From contig JAFZOY010000045.1 in the NCBI GenBank assembly GCA_017552705.1, positions 1 through 64,000 of the forward strand: a stretch of DNA of 64,000 bases, in the 5' to 3' direction. Numbering within the stretch: position 1 is the stretch's first letter; each line of letters opens with the position of its first letter. The position numbers and the translations under genes are program-made. Of the stretch, positions 48,501 through 56,817 are shown in pieces. A model generated the notes under the pieces. The model did no database searches and had not been told where the DNA came from. It was given only the letters and a program-made list of their open reading frames with translations. Source of the DNA: Bacteroidales bacterium. Lineage in GTDB: Bacteria > Bacteroidota > Bacteroidia > Bacteroidales > UBA1715.

Positions 48501-51500
48501 ACACTGAGAAAATGTGTGATAACGAAGCTGCTCAAATATTGTCGGCAACTCCTGAAAATGGAACATGGTCGGCTAATGCACCTGCCGGTGTATTCAATCC
48601 GGCAGGATACAATGGTGATGTTACAATTACATACACTGTAACTGATGAAAATAACTGTAAGAATTCTAGCGAAGCTCCTATCACAGTTACCAAAACTGTT
48701 GCTCCTACATTGGAAAAATCGGTGTATGGTATCGTAGTTGGTGCAGAAGTTCCTACTTTGTCGGCTGAAGGTACTGCTATTAAATGGTATGCTACCGAAG
48801 ACGGTGACGGAACTGCTGGTAATACATTTGTTCCATCTATGGAAACTTCAGCAGAAACATCAGTTGATGTATATGTAACTAACACTGTTGATGGTTGCGA
48901 AAGCGATAAGGAAAAAGTAACAATCAAAGTTTCTGACTGTAAGACTGAGGCTGTAACAATTGCTGAGGTTGATGCAATTTGCTTCGGTCAGAATGTTCCT
49001 GAATTGAGTGCAACTGGTGATGGTACAAGCGAAATCCGTTGGTACAATGCGAAAGGTGAAAGCCTCGGCACAGGTGACAAGTTCACTCCAAGTGCAGAAA
49101 TTATCAGCACTCCAGGTACATACAAGTTCTTCGCTGCACAATATTCTGAAGAAAATGCTTGTGAAGGTGTTCAATCGGCAGTATCGTTGGTTGTAAAAGC
49201 AACTCCTGCAGCTCCAACATTAACAGAAAATGCAAGCTGCGAAGGTGCTACTATCAACAACTTGCTTTCTTCTGATGCAGCATTCTGGTATTCTGAAGAA
49301 AATGCAGAGGCTGTTCTTACTGAAACTGCATCTACTCGTTATGTTCCAGAAGCTTTGGACGCAACTACAATATTCTATGCTCGTACAGAGTTGAATGGTT
49401 GCTACTCTGACTTTGTAAGCGTTGTTTACACTATCAATCCTGCTCCTGCAGCTCCTGAAGTTGAAGCAACAGCTGCTTGCTACGGAAAGAATGATGATTA
49501 TGTTGTGAAAGCAACTGCTGCCGATGGTTGTACATTACAATGGTACGATAACCACGACAATGCTCTTGGTAACGAGGCTACTCAAAAGGTAACGGGTGTT
49601 ACTCAGCCAGACGTTTACACATATACAGTAAAACAACGTTCTGCACAAAACTGTGCGAGTGCTGCTGTTGAGGCTACGTTGACTGTCAATGAATTGCCAA
49701 CTCCAAAAATCACACTTACTGAAACTGAATTCTGCTCAAGCTTCGGCGAAACAATCGCTCTTACAGCTGAGCCAGATCCTTCAACAGGTACAGGTGTGTT
49801 CAAGGTTAACGATGCAGTGGCAACTTCATTCATTCCAAGTAGCTACGCTAAGAATACAGTACTTACTGTGGCTTATGAATTTACTGATGCAAACGGTTGT
49901 ACTGGAACTGCATCTGCTAAATCAGTTACAATTGTTGACTGTGACGATTCTCCTGTAACAGCAATGCAAATCATTCCTGCTACTGTTCTTTTGAAAACAA
50001 AAGGTCTGACTCAGAAAGTTACAGTTGATATCACTACAGAAAAAGCTGGTAAATACAACCAAGCTGTGACTTGGGCAACTTCTGATGCAAATGTTGCAAC
50101 TGTAGTTGATGGTACAATCACTGCTGTTGGTGTTGGTGAAGCTACTATCACTGCTGCATCAAGCTACACTCCAGGTCAATCTGCTAGCTGCGTTGTAACA
50201 GTGGTATTCCCTGTAACAAGCGTTGCATTTACTGAAGAATCCATTACAATTGGTAGTGGTCAAGAAAAAGATTTGAGTTCTCTTGTAACATTTGAACCAG
50301 AAGACGCTGTTGTAACCTATGCTTGGGTTGCTTCTGCTGGCTTGACTATCACTGAGGATGGAAAATTGACCGCTGAAGAAACAATGAATGATGCTACGGG
50401 TACTGTTATGGTAACAGTTAAGACTGCTGATGGTACTGAGAAATCGGCAACTATCCCTGTATCAATTGTTGCTCAAACTCAATTGGTAACAAGCATCACA
50501 TTGAAGGAAGGTACTACAATGACATTGCAAGAAGGTGCAACATACACAATGGGTAAACCAACAGTATCTGAAGCTACTGATAAATCATTTACTTGGTCAA
50601 TCGAAGGCGAAGGTGCTGAAATTACTTCTGAAGGTGTCGTAACTGTAACTGGTAAATCAGGCGATACATTCAAAGTTGTTGCTACGGCAAACGACGGTTC
50701 TGGTGTGAAAGGTGAGTGTGAAGTAACAATCAGCGATAAGATTGTTGCTATCGAATCTGTATCGTTCAGTGAAGATGCCGTTTATGAAATCTTCGCTTCT
50801 GAACCATTTGACTTGAGCGAATTGATTATTATTGAACCAGAAGATGCAACTGTTGCATCTATTTCTTGGTCAGTTTCTGGTTCGTATGCTACAATCGACG
50901 AAAATGGTGTTCTTACACCAAATGCTGATGTAATCAATGGTGGTGGTTTGTCTCGTAACATATCTGTGATGGCTACTGTGGCATCTACTGATGGAAAGAC
51001 AACTATTAAGAAATCACAATCAGTTAAGGTTAATCCAGACCCATTGTTTGTGACATCAATCACTATCCCTGAAACTATTAGCATTGAACAAGGTGATACA
51101 TACACATTTGCTGAAGCAAAAGTAATGCCTCTGAACGCTGACGATAAGACTTACACATGGAGCATTAAGACAGAAGGTGCTCCTGCTACAATCGACGAAG
51201 ATGGTGTAATTACATTGTCAGAAAGTGCAGCTCCTGGAAACACATTCGTAGTTGTTGCAACTGCTAATGACTTCAAGGCTGTAGAATCTAACGAATGTTT
51301 GGTAACAGTTGTTCAAAAAACTATCAAGCTTACACGTATAAACTTGACAGAAACTGAACTTAACCTTGAAGTTGATGGTAAACACGGAATGTTCTATGTA
51401 ACGTTGTTACCTGAAGAAACAACTCAAACTAATGTGGAAGTTACTTCTTCATCTGAATCAATCGTATTGGTTGACAACAACGATGGCTCTTACGATGTAA

Positions 51501-52606
51501 TTGGTTTGAGCGGTGTTCAGAATGCAACTATCACAGTTAAATCTGTTGACAACCCAACTATTTCAAACACTATCACTGTGAATGTGAAAGAACTTGTTAA
51601 GAGCATCAAGGTTTCTGGTACACAACAAATGTATGTTGGTAACACAATTAACTTGAGCGCTCAAGTTGGCGATGCAACTGCAACTGACAAGTCAGTAACA
51701 TGGGCATCAAGCGATGAAAATGTTGCTACAGTATCGCAAAATGGTGTTGTATTAGGTAAAGGTCCTGGTATGGTTCAAATCACTGCGACCGCAAACGATG
51801 GTTCTGGTATATCTAACTTCATCGACATCTCGGTTGATAAGATTAGCGTTGAACAATTGGATGCTAAGGATATAACTATCGAAATGGGTCAAACTGCACA
51901 AATTAAGACAGTTATCACTCCATCGAATGCAACTTACACTGATTTGACATATTTTGTAAATGATTCTGATATTGCATCAGTTGACGCTGATGGTGTTGTA
52001 ACAGGTCTTAAGAATGGTGAGACTACTATTACTATCACTGCTCAGGCTGACATGATTTCAACTTTGATTAAGGTTAAAGTAACTTTGAACCGTGCTGACA
52101 AAGAAACATTGATTCGATTGATTGAAGACGATGTTTGGGGTGCTTACTCGGTTTACAACAAGGTTGAAAGCGGCGATATCGTAATAGGTTGGGCTAAGGG
52201 ACAAGTTTCTCCGCTCATCTACAATGAATTCCAAAATGCTTGGATGGATGCTCAAACAGTTCGTTACGAAGAATTTGCAACCCAAAAAGCTGTAGATGAC
52301 GCTGCTGCACGTTTGGCTAAGGCTATTACAGCAATGGGTGAAAATATTGATATTGATGTTGCAATCGACGAGGTTGTTGCAATCAACGCAAAGGTTTACC
52401 CATCGGTTGTTACTAACGTGGTAACTGTTGAAGCAGACAACTTGAAGTCTATCAAGATTGTATCGATTACAGGTAAGGTTGTAGCTCAAGAAGAAGCTGC
52501 TGGCGATGAAATCGAAATCAATGCTTCGAAATTCGCTCAAGGTACTTACAAAGTAATCATTGAAACAGAAGATGGTGTAGCTTCAGGTTCTTTCATCAAG
52601 AAATAA
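42575..52606 (+). CDS. Giant T9SS-exported GH8 endoglucanase with many Ig-like modules
   Basis: Secreted protein of 3343 residues. After the signal peptide (1-33) comes a GH8 domain (~34-420) with the acid Glu94 in SEGIAYGM, ATDADLD at 151-157 and FGYDAVRVPWR. GH8 enzymes cut beta-1,4-glucan, xylan or chitosan; endoglucanase is the best guess. Next are two SwmB-like beta domains, two carbohydrate-binding-like beta-sandwiches (around 620-780 and 900-1070), a long series of Ig-like modules including Big_2 copies (VTWASSDENVATV-type), a FIVAR-like helical segment near 3170-3250 and a T9SS type A sorting domain. Codon use in the C-terminal two thirds is strongly biased, as for an abundant protein. 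It stands alone between its own promoter and terminator. Confidence 0.9.
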   Translation: MKQTEISKARGWWKHLLLLCVTLLGVVGFSTAQNYPFPQNYQYPYGEIYTGGNVQSTLQSLYTSWKSNYYTTSGDLGRVKFIQEGESGTNSVSEGIAYGMLIFVYMDNATNNTQADFDRLWRYYKKWENNNGLMHWKVKEFGTTVVDPNGATDADLDAAQALLMAHKQWGSNGSINYLQEAKTLINAIWNHEVNSARHLKPGDMFDDYKNPCYFITNAMQLFAYVEGKEGWQTHSWSTVINNCYKLIQKTRGSSGLVPDWCYENGGHLTGLTNGKFESIFGYDAVRVPWRMAHAYAWYGHQDAYEIAAKIVDWAQTKYSNPDDIVDGYRLDGTPGTGLGGSLSTWGTGKNACFKGGVSMASMIDSKYSNYMQKSWSVGSAVDQYGKYYTHTTQLLFMLCMTGNMPNFWDMLPVVDAAETNADGNTVYVDFSKAIASGVKAADFTVKTYADADDQSATTISVSSVTVNGKRVSLKLPSEISEPIITVTYNGTSVKSSDDGSQADKFEDFPVTDKITNMEPYVMARYTNTIATVVYVQWSKDIKISGASASDFTVYVDNVSKGSPESIAISDNGDDIIELQFSTALVNAASADITVSYAGGTITSKTGTKAAKAFTKSAVQNYYLTVTCFNLLNAATETNIGFAGGWEGAGSFVRETFQGTPVYTWSNKSTKYANLQTYSSEGDQRMSSSDLADFQEYTSKSGLRLKGRIYLKENAGGDIMVQLNDMSDYNASFASIPLGLTVGEWTEFDINMADVVENYQTYNPSFTYTGAKIRPVSDGDNGSTKNYTMYIDYLQLCPPNPSVDMLGGKVSYDGKQVELRFSIGMRVPDKSSYSAITITDGSMDYTIESIETKVGDASTLILNMTDPIYAQTVTASYSQGYGALISVDGREAESFYKELANLVGMTSTTGWYDDFDDADDYITLEVGGDGKIVTGVSEKANQSILAVTQKATTSWAGALTISPSSYVIDMTNGRGKVSFKVATASGTMNGYYRVGLKDYFGNETHNGGWLPITITTSGVEKEVTGFNFEQIDGSAVNTVLFLFVTDDNADGDWTPEFYGGTLNFDYISVGKALTLKVPTAITKEDQGIDEDGKFNATSSADGYIYVVPWETAPQFSELEATVANKKGVKVACTENTSVQVDLKGIGYGFFYAYAYDPISGALSTKKEVHINDVTPPEITECTDGNVTEDGSVSVTVSEDATAYIVKYSESISSYDDILNVTYYTIGGCKGGEASTVDVADLSMFTVGDKLVFYAVDGSYNISSKSTCSFTIKPEVLKISKVYTTDDSEIISSATSQDIVSVQGSRLFTKAYLVLGNKAVDLESIDGVADLSATTETFVAELDLSKVNIPDEVAGHIYITDGEALVGPFDITITKGTVFLEGLETEVDAATVNVGDVVSVKVLENPTNATNKTLTVAESDYATFAYRYDADKSENYIDITGVASTGGESIDVVITGVGEDDAEISKTITLKVVQLPTEVTVAPQEGKTASMVVGEKQTLIATVLPPSTDNKAVTWSVSAMAKEYIDIDEETGEITAKKEIEEDGTVEVVATCVADPTITNSIQISIGAVQVTEVKPATDEVSIALGENKSILVSVLPAEATDKSLTVNSSDEDVATASYTDGTLTITSVGIGTTEITLTAKNGKDATIAVTVTCPTQAPTAEDVDQLQSFCQGTVNSLVTKTDFTAKWYEVAEGGEALAAAPATTAETPVGTTNYYVAKVADGCESAGRLQVAMRVTERPTAEITNEELEFCETQAEVDLKAYISNGATWTATLNDEDVTAEVIDGNTFKPSVKGAGNYTITLSLGTEDCGDTDAKVFQVTAAPEVAITVPESICGNDELITLEASVDGGVWSGDGVSEGKFDPSNGSSAITYTYVSGACEVKKTETFTVTPNPQPTIEGLKTTFCKNDEAQLFSKLQVSPADGAFTIDGNDAEGITPSELTAAAHTVAYTVTKNGCTGSKEVTVTINDIPEVAFADHTEKMCDNEAAQILSATPENGTWSANAPAGVFNPAGYNGDVTITYTVTDENNCKNSSEAPITVTKTVAPTLEKSVYGIVVGAEVPTLSAEGTAIKWYATEDGDGTAGNTFVPSMETSAETSVDVYVTNTVDGCESDKEKVTIKVSDCKTEAVTIAEVDAICFGQNVPELSATGDGTSEIRWYNAKGESLGTGDKFTPSAEIISTPGTYKFFAAQYSEENACEGVQSAVSLVVKATPAAPTLTENASCEGATINNLLSSDAAFWYSEENAEAVLTETASTRYVPEALDATTIFYARTELNGCYSDFVSVVYTINPAPAAPEVEATAACYGKNDDYVVKATAADGCTLQWYDNHDNALGNEATQKVTGVTQPDVYTYTVKQRSAQNCASAAVEATLTVNELPTPKITLTETEFCSSFGETIALTAEPDPSTGTGVFKVNDAVATSFIPSSYAKNTVLTVAYEFTDANGCTGTASAKSVTIVDCDDSPVTAMQIIPATVLLKTKGLTQKVTVDITTEKAGKYNQAVTWATSDANVATVVDGTITAVGVGEATITAASSYTPGQSASCVVTVVFPVTSVAFTEESITIGSGQEKDLSSLVTFEPEDAVVTYAWVASAGLTITEDGKLTAEETMNDATGTVMVTVKTADGTEKSATIPVSIVAQTQLVTSITLKEGTTMTLQEGATYTMGKPTVSEATDKSFTWSIEGEGAEITSEGVVTVTGKSGDTFKVVATANDGSGVKGECEVTISDKIVAIESVSFSEDAVYEIFASEPFDLSELIIIEPEDATVASISWSVSGSYATIDENGVLTPNADVINGGGLSRNISVMATVASTDGKTTIKKSQSVKVNPDPLFVTSITIPETISIEQGDTYTFAEAKVMPLNADDKTYTWSIKTEGAPATIDEDGVITLSESAAPGNTFVVVATANDFKAVESNECLVTVVQKTIKLTRINLTETELNLEVDGKHGMFYVTLLPEETTQTNVEVTSSSESIVLVDNNDGSYDVIGLSGVQNATITVKSVDNPTISNTITVNVKELVKSIKVSGTQQMYVGNTINLSAQVGDATATDKSVTWASSDENVATVSQNGVVLGKGPGMVQITATANDGSGISNFIDISVDKISVEQLDAKDITIEMGQTAQIKTVITPSNATYTDLTYFVNDSDIASVDADGVVTGLKNGETTITITAQADMISTLIKVKVTLNRADKETLIRLIEDDVWGAYSVYNKVESGDIVIGWAKGQVSPLIYNEFQNAWMDAQTVRYEEFATQKAVDDAAARLAKAITAMGENIDIDVAIDEVVAINAKVYPSVVTNVVTVEADNLKSIKIVSITGKVVAQEEAAGDEIEINASKFAQGTYKVIIETEDGVASGSFIKK

Positions 52607-52626
52607 TCTGTTACTCCAACTGAGAT

Positions 52627-52664
52627 AAAAAATAGCTGTCCAAACGGACAGCTATTTTTTTTTT
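52627..52664. terminator. Strong bidirectional terminator
   Basis: AAAAAATAGCTGTCC and GGACAGCTATTTTTT form a perfect 15-bp stem with a 4-base loop, then more T. It ends the GH8 transcript and probably also the convergent LD-carboxypeptidase transcript. Confidence 0.92.
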
Positions 52665-52703
52665 ATTTGTGATTGTAAATGTTTGTGTTACTTATAAGTG
52701 GAG

Positions 52704-53594
52704 TTATGCTTCAGGCTTTGTGCTTTTTACATTGAGTTTGTGCTGCGCACCGAATATCATTGCTTGGTTTGCGTCTTCGTGCCCCGAAGGAAAATCGAAC
52801 ATCACAGGATAATCGTAGTCTTTAACCGCATCGAGGATTATGCTTTCGATTGAGCCGGCGTATTCGTCAACACCGTTTTTCATGCCGCTCATTGTACCAA
52901 CCACAAGTCCGTTGATTTGTGAAAGAATGCCTGAGTGTTTCAGATTCTGAATCATTCTGTCAATATGATACAAATATTCATTGAGGTCTTCAACAAATAG
53001 AATTTTCCCTTTGTAGTCGTATTCAAATGGAACTCCGCGCATGCTATAGAGCATCGAAAGGTTTCCTCCTATGAGTTCTCCTTTACCAGAGCCAGGACGA
53101 TTGAATTTTGAATTGGTTGATTTGAGAGTCTGTGAGTATTTCCCAAATAGCGCGTTGTGCAGCGAGGTAAGCGATTTCTGTGTGACCGAAGGAAAACTTT
53201 TAGCCATAGCTCCGTGAATGGATTGAATTCCCAACGAATTGAGTTTTGCATGGAATACGGTAATGTCGCTGAAACCGACAATCCATTTAGGATTTTTTAT
53301 GAATTTTGAGAAATCCAATTTGTCAATAATCCTAATTGCACCGTAACCGCCTCTGGCACAGAGAATAGCTTTTACTTTTTTGTCGTTGAGCGCTTTTTGG
53401 AAATCAGCAGCGCGGTCGTTGTCGGTGCCTGCAAAAACACCGCATTTATTGAACGCGTGCTTCCCGATTGTTGCCCGCAATCCCCACGAATTGAGTGTTT
53501 CAATTGCAAAGTCAAGTGCGTCGCTTTTAATCGGTCCCGATGGGGAAACAATGGCAATTGTATCGCCTTCTTCCAAAAAATTGGGTCTTATCAT
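52704..53594 (-). CDS. LD-carboxypeptidase, S66 family
   Basis: Serine peptidase of 296 residues that trims the terminal D-alanine from peptidoglycan tetrapeptides (LdcA type). Related MccF enzymes give microcin C7 immunity. It starts [19 protein letters not shown], has [11 protein letters not shown] and the nucleophile motif GFSDIT, and ends with the [12 protein letters not shown] segment that carries the catalytic histidine. No signal peptide, consistent with cytoplasmic recycling of cell-wall peptides. Divergent from metG. Confidence 0.92.
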   Translation of the reverse strand: MIRPNFLEEGDTIAIVSPSGPIKSDALDFAIETLNSWGLRATIGKHAFNKCGVFAGTDNDRAADFQKALNDKKVKAILCARGGYGAIRIIDKLDFSKFIKNPKWIVGFSDITVFHAKLNSLGIQSIHGAMAKSFPSVTQKSLTSLHNALFGKYSQTLKSTNSKFNRPGSGKGELIGGNLSMLYSMRGVPFEYDYKGKILFVEDLNEYLYHIDRMIQNLKHSGILSQINGLVVGTMSGMKNGVDEYAGSIESIILDAVKDYDYPVMFDFPSGHEDANQAMIFGAQHKLNVKSTKPEA

Positions 53595-53599
53595 CGTTG

Positions 53600-53633
53600 T
53601 TTGTACTAAATTCTCACAAAAAATATATCTTTG
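53600..53633 (+). promoter_or_regulatory. Promoter of metG
   Basis: TTTG at 53600-53603, 22 bases, then TATCTTTG at 53626-53633. It fits the ATG at 53659 and excludes longer in-frame starts within the opposite gene. Confidence 0.65.
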
Positions 53634-53658
53634 CGAAGGTAAAAAAAATAATGGACAA

Positions 53659-55701
53659 ATGACAGAATATAAACGTTACCTTGTTACTGCGGCTCTTCCG
53701 TATGCGAATGGACCCGTTCATATCGGACACCTTGCGGGGGTGTATGTTCCCGCCGATATTTATGTTCGTTATTTACGAATGAATAAAAAAGATGTCGTTT
53801 TTGTGTGCGGTAGCGACGAACATGGTGTGCCGATTACTATAAAAGCAATGAAGGAGAATTGTTCTCCACAAGATATTGTTGACCGTTACGATGCAATTAT
53901 TCGTAAGTCGTTCGAGGAATTTGGTATAAGTTTTTCAAATTATTCTCGTACTTCTCACGATTTGCATACTAAGGTTTCTTCGGATTTTTTCAAAACCTTG
54001 TACGATAAAGGAGAATTTGTTGAACAAATGTCCGAACAATATTACGATGAGGAAGCACAGCAATTTCTTGCAGACCGATATATCGTGGGTACATGCCCCA
54101 AATGTGGTGCGGAAGGTGCCTACGGCGATCAATGTGAGAAATGTGGATGTACGCTTTCTCCTGAAGAATTGATAAATCCTGTGAGCAAACTTTCTGGCTC
54201 GCCGCTTGTGAAAAAGCAAACGAAACATTGGTATTTGCCACTTGACAAGCACGAGGATTTCTTAAGAAAATGGATTTTGGAAGACCATAAAGAATGGAAA
54301 TCAAATGTGTATGGACAATGTAAATCGTGGTTGGATGGCGGTTTACATCCTCGTGCCGTAAGCCGCGATTTGGATTGGGGTGTGCCGTTGCCATTGCCAA
54401 ACACTGAGGGCAAAGTCTTGTATGTGTGGTTCGATGCGCCAATCGGTTATATCACGTCAACACAGGAATGTACGCCAGATTGGGAAAAATATTGGAAATC
54501 GGAAGATACGAAACTTGTTCATTTCATTGGAAAAGATAATATCGTATTCCACTGCATCGTGTTCCCTGTGATGTTGAAGGTACACGGTGGATATATACTT
54601 CCTGACAATGTTCCTGCAAATGAATTTTTGAATTTGGAGGGAAATAAAATTTCTACTTCGAAGAACTGGGCTGTTTGGTTGAATGAATATCTTGAAGACT
54701 TTAAGGATCAACAAGATACACTGCGCTATGTGCTTACGGCAAATGCGCCCGAAACCAAGGATAATGATTTCACGTGGAAAGATTTTCAAGCACGTAATAA
54801 TAATGAATTGGTGGCAATTCTTGGAAATTTCGTGAATCGTGTGGTTGTATTGACGCAAAAATACTTTGCAGGCAAAGTTCCAGCCAAAGGTGAGTTGACA
54901 GATGTTGACAAGCAAGTATTGGATGCAATTGCGGTTGCAAAGGAAAATGTTTCAAAGAATATAGAAAATTATCGGTTCCGTGATGCGTTGAAAGACGCTA
55001 TGCAGTTGGCTCGTGTGGGCAATAAATATCTCACCGAAACAGAGCCGTGGAAATTGATTAAAACTGACGAGTCACGTGTTGCGACAATCTTGAACGTTTG
55101 CTTGCAAATCACTGCAAACTGCGGAATCATTTTTGAACCATTTTTGCCATTTTCTACAGCAAAAATCATGAAGATGATGAAACTTGAAAATGCACAATGG
55201 TCGGATGCGGGTAGTTGTGAAATTATGCCTGTAGGCAAGGAAATCGGACAAGCCGAGCTGATGTTCCGTAAGATTGAAGATGCCGAAATCGATGTGCAAA
55301 TAAAGCGTTTGGAGGAAATCAAAAAGGCTCTCGAAGCCGAAGAAAAGAAAAATGCACCTGTTGCTCCGCAAAAAGAAACGATTGTCTATGACGATTTTGC
55401 GAAGATGGATATCCGTATTGGTACAATTTTGGCTGCGGAACGTGTTCCCAAAACCGACAAACTGATGAAGCTGACTGTGAATGTTGGAATAGATACTCGT
55501 ACCATCGTATCGGGAATTGCCGAACATTTCACGCCTGAAGAGTGCGTTGGACGGCAGGTGAGCGTGTTGGTCAATCTTCAGCCACGCACAATGAAAGGCA
55601 TAGTTTCGCAGGGTATGATTTTGATGGCGGAAAATGCCGATGGAACACTTCATTTTATTGCGACAGACAAAAAAATTAAGGAAGGATGCTCTATTTCTTA
55701 A
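53659..55701 (+). CDS. metG: Methionyl-tRNA synthetase
   Basis: Class I synthetase of 680 residues. The HIGH motif appears as PVHIGHLAG, the zinc knuckle as [19 protein letters not shown] and the KMSKS motif as [13 protein letters not shown]-terminal tRNA-binding (EMAP/Trbp111-like) domain spans the last ~110 residues ([14 protein letters not shown] onward) and usually dimerises the enzyme. The start at 53659 gives [18 protein letters not shown]. It has its own promoter and is followed by the T9SS genes, which have their own -7 element. Confidence 0.97.
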   Translation: MTEYKRYLVTAALPYANGPVHIGHLAGVYVPADIYVRYLRMNKKDVVFVCGSDEHGVPITIKAMKENCSPQDIVDRYDAIIRKSFEEFGISFSNYSRTSHDLHTKVSSDFFKTLYDKGEFVEQMSEQYYDEEAQQFLADRYIVGTCPKCGAEGAYGDQCEKCGCTLSPEELINPVSKLSGSPLVKKQTKHWYLPLDKHEDFLRKWILEDHKEWKSNVYGQCKSWLDGGLHPRAVSRDLDWGVPLPLPNTEGKVLYVWFDAPIGYITSTQECTPDWEKYWKSEDTKLVHFIGKDNIVFHCIVFPVMLKVHGGYILPDNVPANEFLNLEGNKISTSKNWAVWLNEYLEDFKDQQDTLRYVLTANAPETKDNDFTWKDFQARNNNELVAILGNFVNRVVVLTQKYFAGKVPAKGELTDVDKQVLDAIAVAKENVSKNIENYRFRDALKDAMQLARVGNKYLTETEPWKLIKTDESRVATILNVCLQITANCGIIFEPFLPFSTAKIMKMMKLENAQWSDAGSCEIMPVGKEIGQAELMFRKIEDAEIDVQIKRLEEIKKALEAEEKKNAPVAPQKETIVYDDFAKMDIRIGTILAAERVPKTDKLMKLTVNVGIDTRTIVSGIAEHFTPEECVGRQVSVLVNLQPRTMKGIVSQGMILMAENADGTLHFIATDKKIKEGCSIS

Positions 55702-55730
55702 AAAAAACATTTTTTCAAGAAATTTATTTT

Positions 55731-55738
55731 TATATTTG
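55731..55738 (+). promoter_or_regulatory. -7 element of the T9SS gene cluster
   Basis: TATATTTG, 29 bases before the porP-like ATG. The upstream sequence is T-rich without a clear TTTG. It probably drives all three following genes. Confidence 0.5.
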
Positions 55739-55767
55739 CTGAATATATTGAAGATATAGAAGAAATA

Positions 55768-56814
55768 ATGCTTTATTTGAAAAAAATAGTTTGGGCGTTT
55801 GTTCTTTTGCTAGGTGTAATGCCTGCTATAGCTCAAGATACACACTTTTCGCAGTTCGATGCGGCGCCGTTGTATTACAACCCTGCGCTCGCTGGTGTGA
55901 ATGAGTGCCACAATCGTATTTATACGAATTACAAAGGGCAGTGGAGAACATACAACACCTTCTTGATGTCGTATGACCAACATTTGGAAAAAGTTCAGCT
56001 GTTTGGCGGCTCTATTGGTCTTGGGGCATTGGTTGTTGCCGATTATTCGGGAGAAAACTCTTACGGTACTACACAAGTCAAATTTATGCCTGCATATCAC
56101 TACAATATGGGGCGACTTCGTATTTCAGCGGGTTTGGACGCTGCGTTCAACTTGATGAGTATCAACGAAGATAAGTTGGTTGTTGGAAAAAACATCAATC
56201 CTTTGACTGGTGAATATACAACCGGCTCGGAGTTGGAAAATACAACCCGTTTCTATTTCGATATGGGCTTGGGTTTGAATGGCCAATATTTCATTACAAG
56301 AAAACTTCCTGTTAATGTGGGTGTTACCTTGTTCAGATTCTTTGGCTCAGGTGGTGGCGGTTTAGCTGTTGCAAGTCAGGACAGCAAGGAGAATTACCGC
56401 CGTTTTTCAATGAACGCGAATGCGGTTTGCCCAGTCTCACCGAAAGTTACGTTGTTGCCAAGTTTGATATACATCAACCAAAAAATGTATAACGAAATGA
56501 ACTTTGGCTCATATGTGAAATGTGCCGTTGGCGAATATACACCAGTGATCGATGCTATTTACATTGGTTCGTGGTATCGTGTGCAAGATGCGTTGATATT
56601 GGGTTTGGCGTTTGATAAGCCTATAAATAAGAATTGGACATTGCAATTCGGATTTAGCTACGATATAACTCTTTCAAGTTATAGAGAGGCTAACAAATGG
56701 GCAACGAGCAAGAATGTGGGTGGAGATAGTTTTGAGTTTTCTCTGAAATTGTTGAATTGCCGCTTACCGATATTGGTAAATCCTGAAGGTATTGTAAATG
56801 ATCCATTTAGATAG
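55768..56814 (+). CDS. PorP/SprF-family T9SS outer-membrane protein
   Basis: Outer-membrane beta-barrel of 348 residues with a signal peptide (1-22, ending IAQD). The family signature follows at once: THFSQFDAAPLYYNPALAGV, then YKGQWRTYNT. PorP/SprF proteins work with the T9SS (por/gld) machinery; many copies pair with a specific cargo or with a PorE-like partner. The next gene starts three bases after its stop. The pair fits the known PorP-PorE association, in which PorE links the barrel to peptidoglycan. Confidence 0.92.
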   Translation: MLYLKKIVWAFVLLLGVMPAIAQDTHFSQFDAAPLYYNPALAGVNECHNRIYTNYKGQWRTYNTFLMSYDQHLEKVQLFGGSIGLGALVVADYSGENSYGTTQVKFMPAYHYNMGRLRISAGLDAAFNLMSINEDKLVVGKNINPLTGEYTTGSELENTTRFYFDMGLGLNGQYFITRKLPVNVGVTLFRFFGSGGGGLAVASQDSKENYRRFSMNANAVCPVSPKVTLLPSLIYINQKMYNEMNFGSYVKCAVGEYTPVIDAIYIGSWYRVQDALILGLAFDKPINKNWTLQFGFSYDITLSSYREANKWATSKNVGGDSFEFSLKLLNCRLPILVNPEGIVNDPFR

Positions 56815-56817
56815 TAT

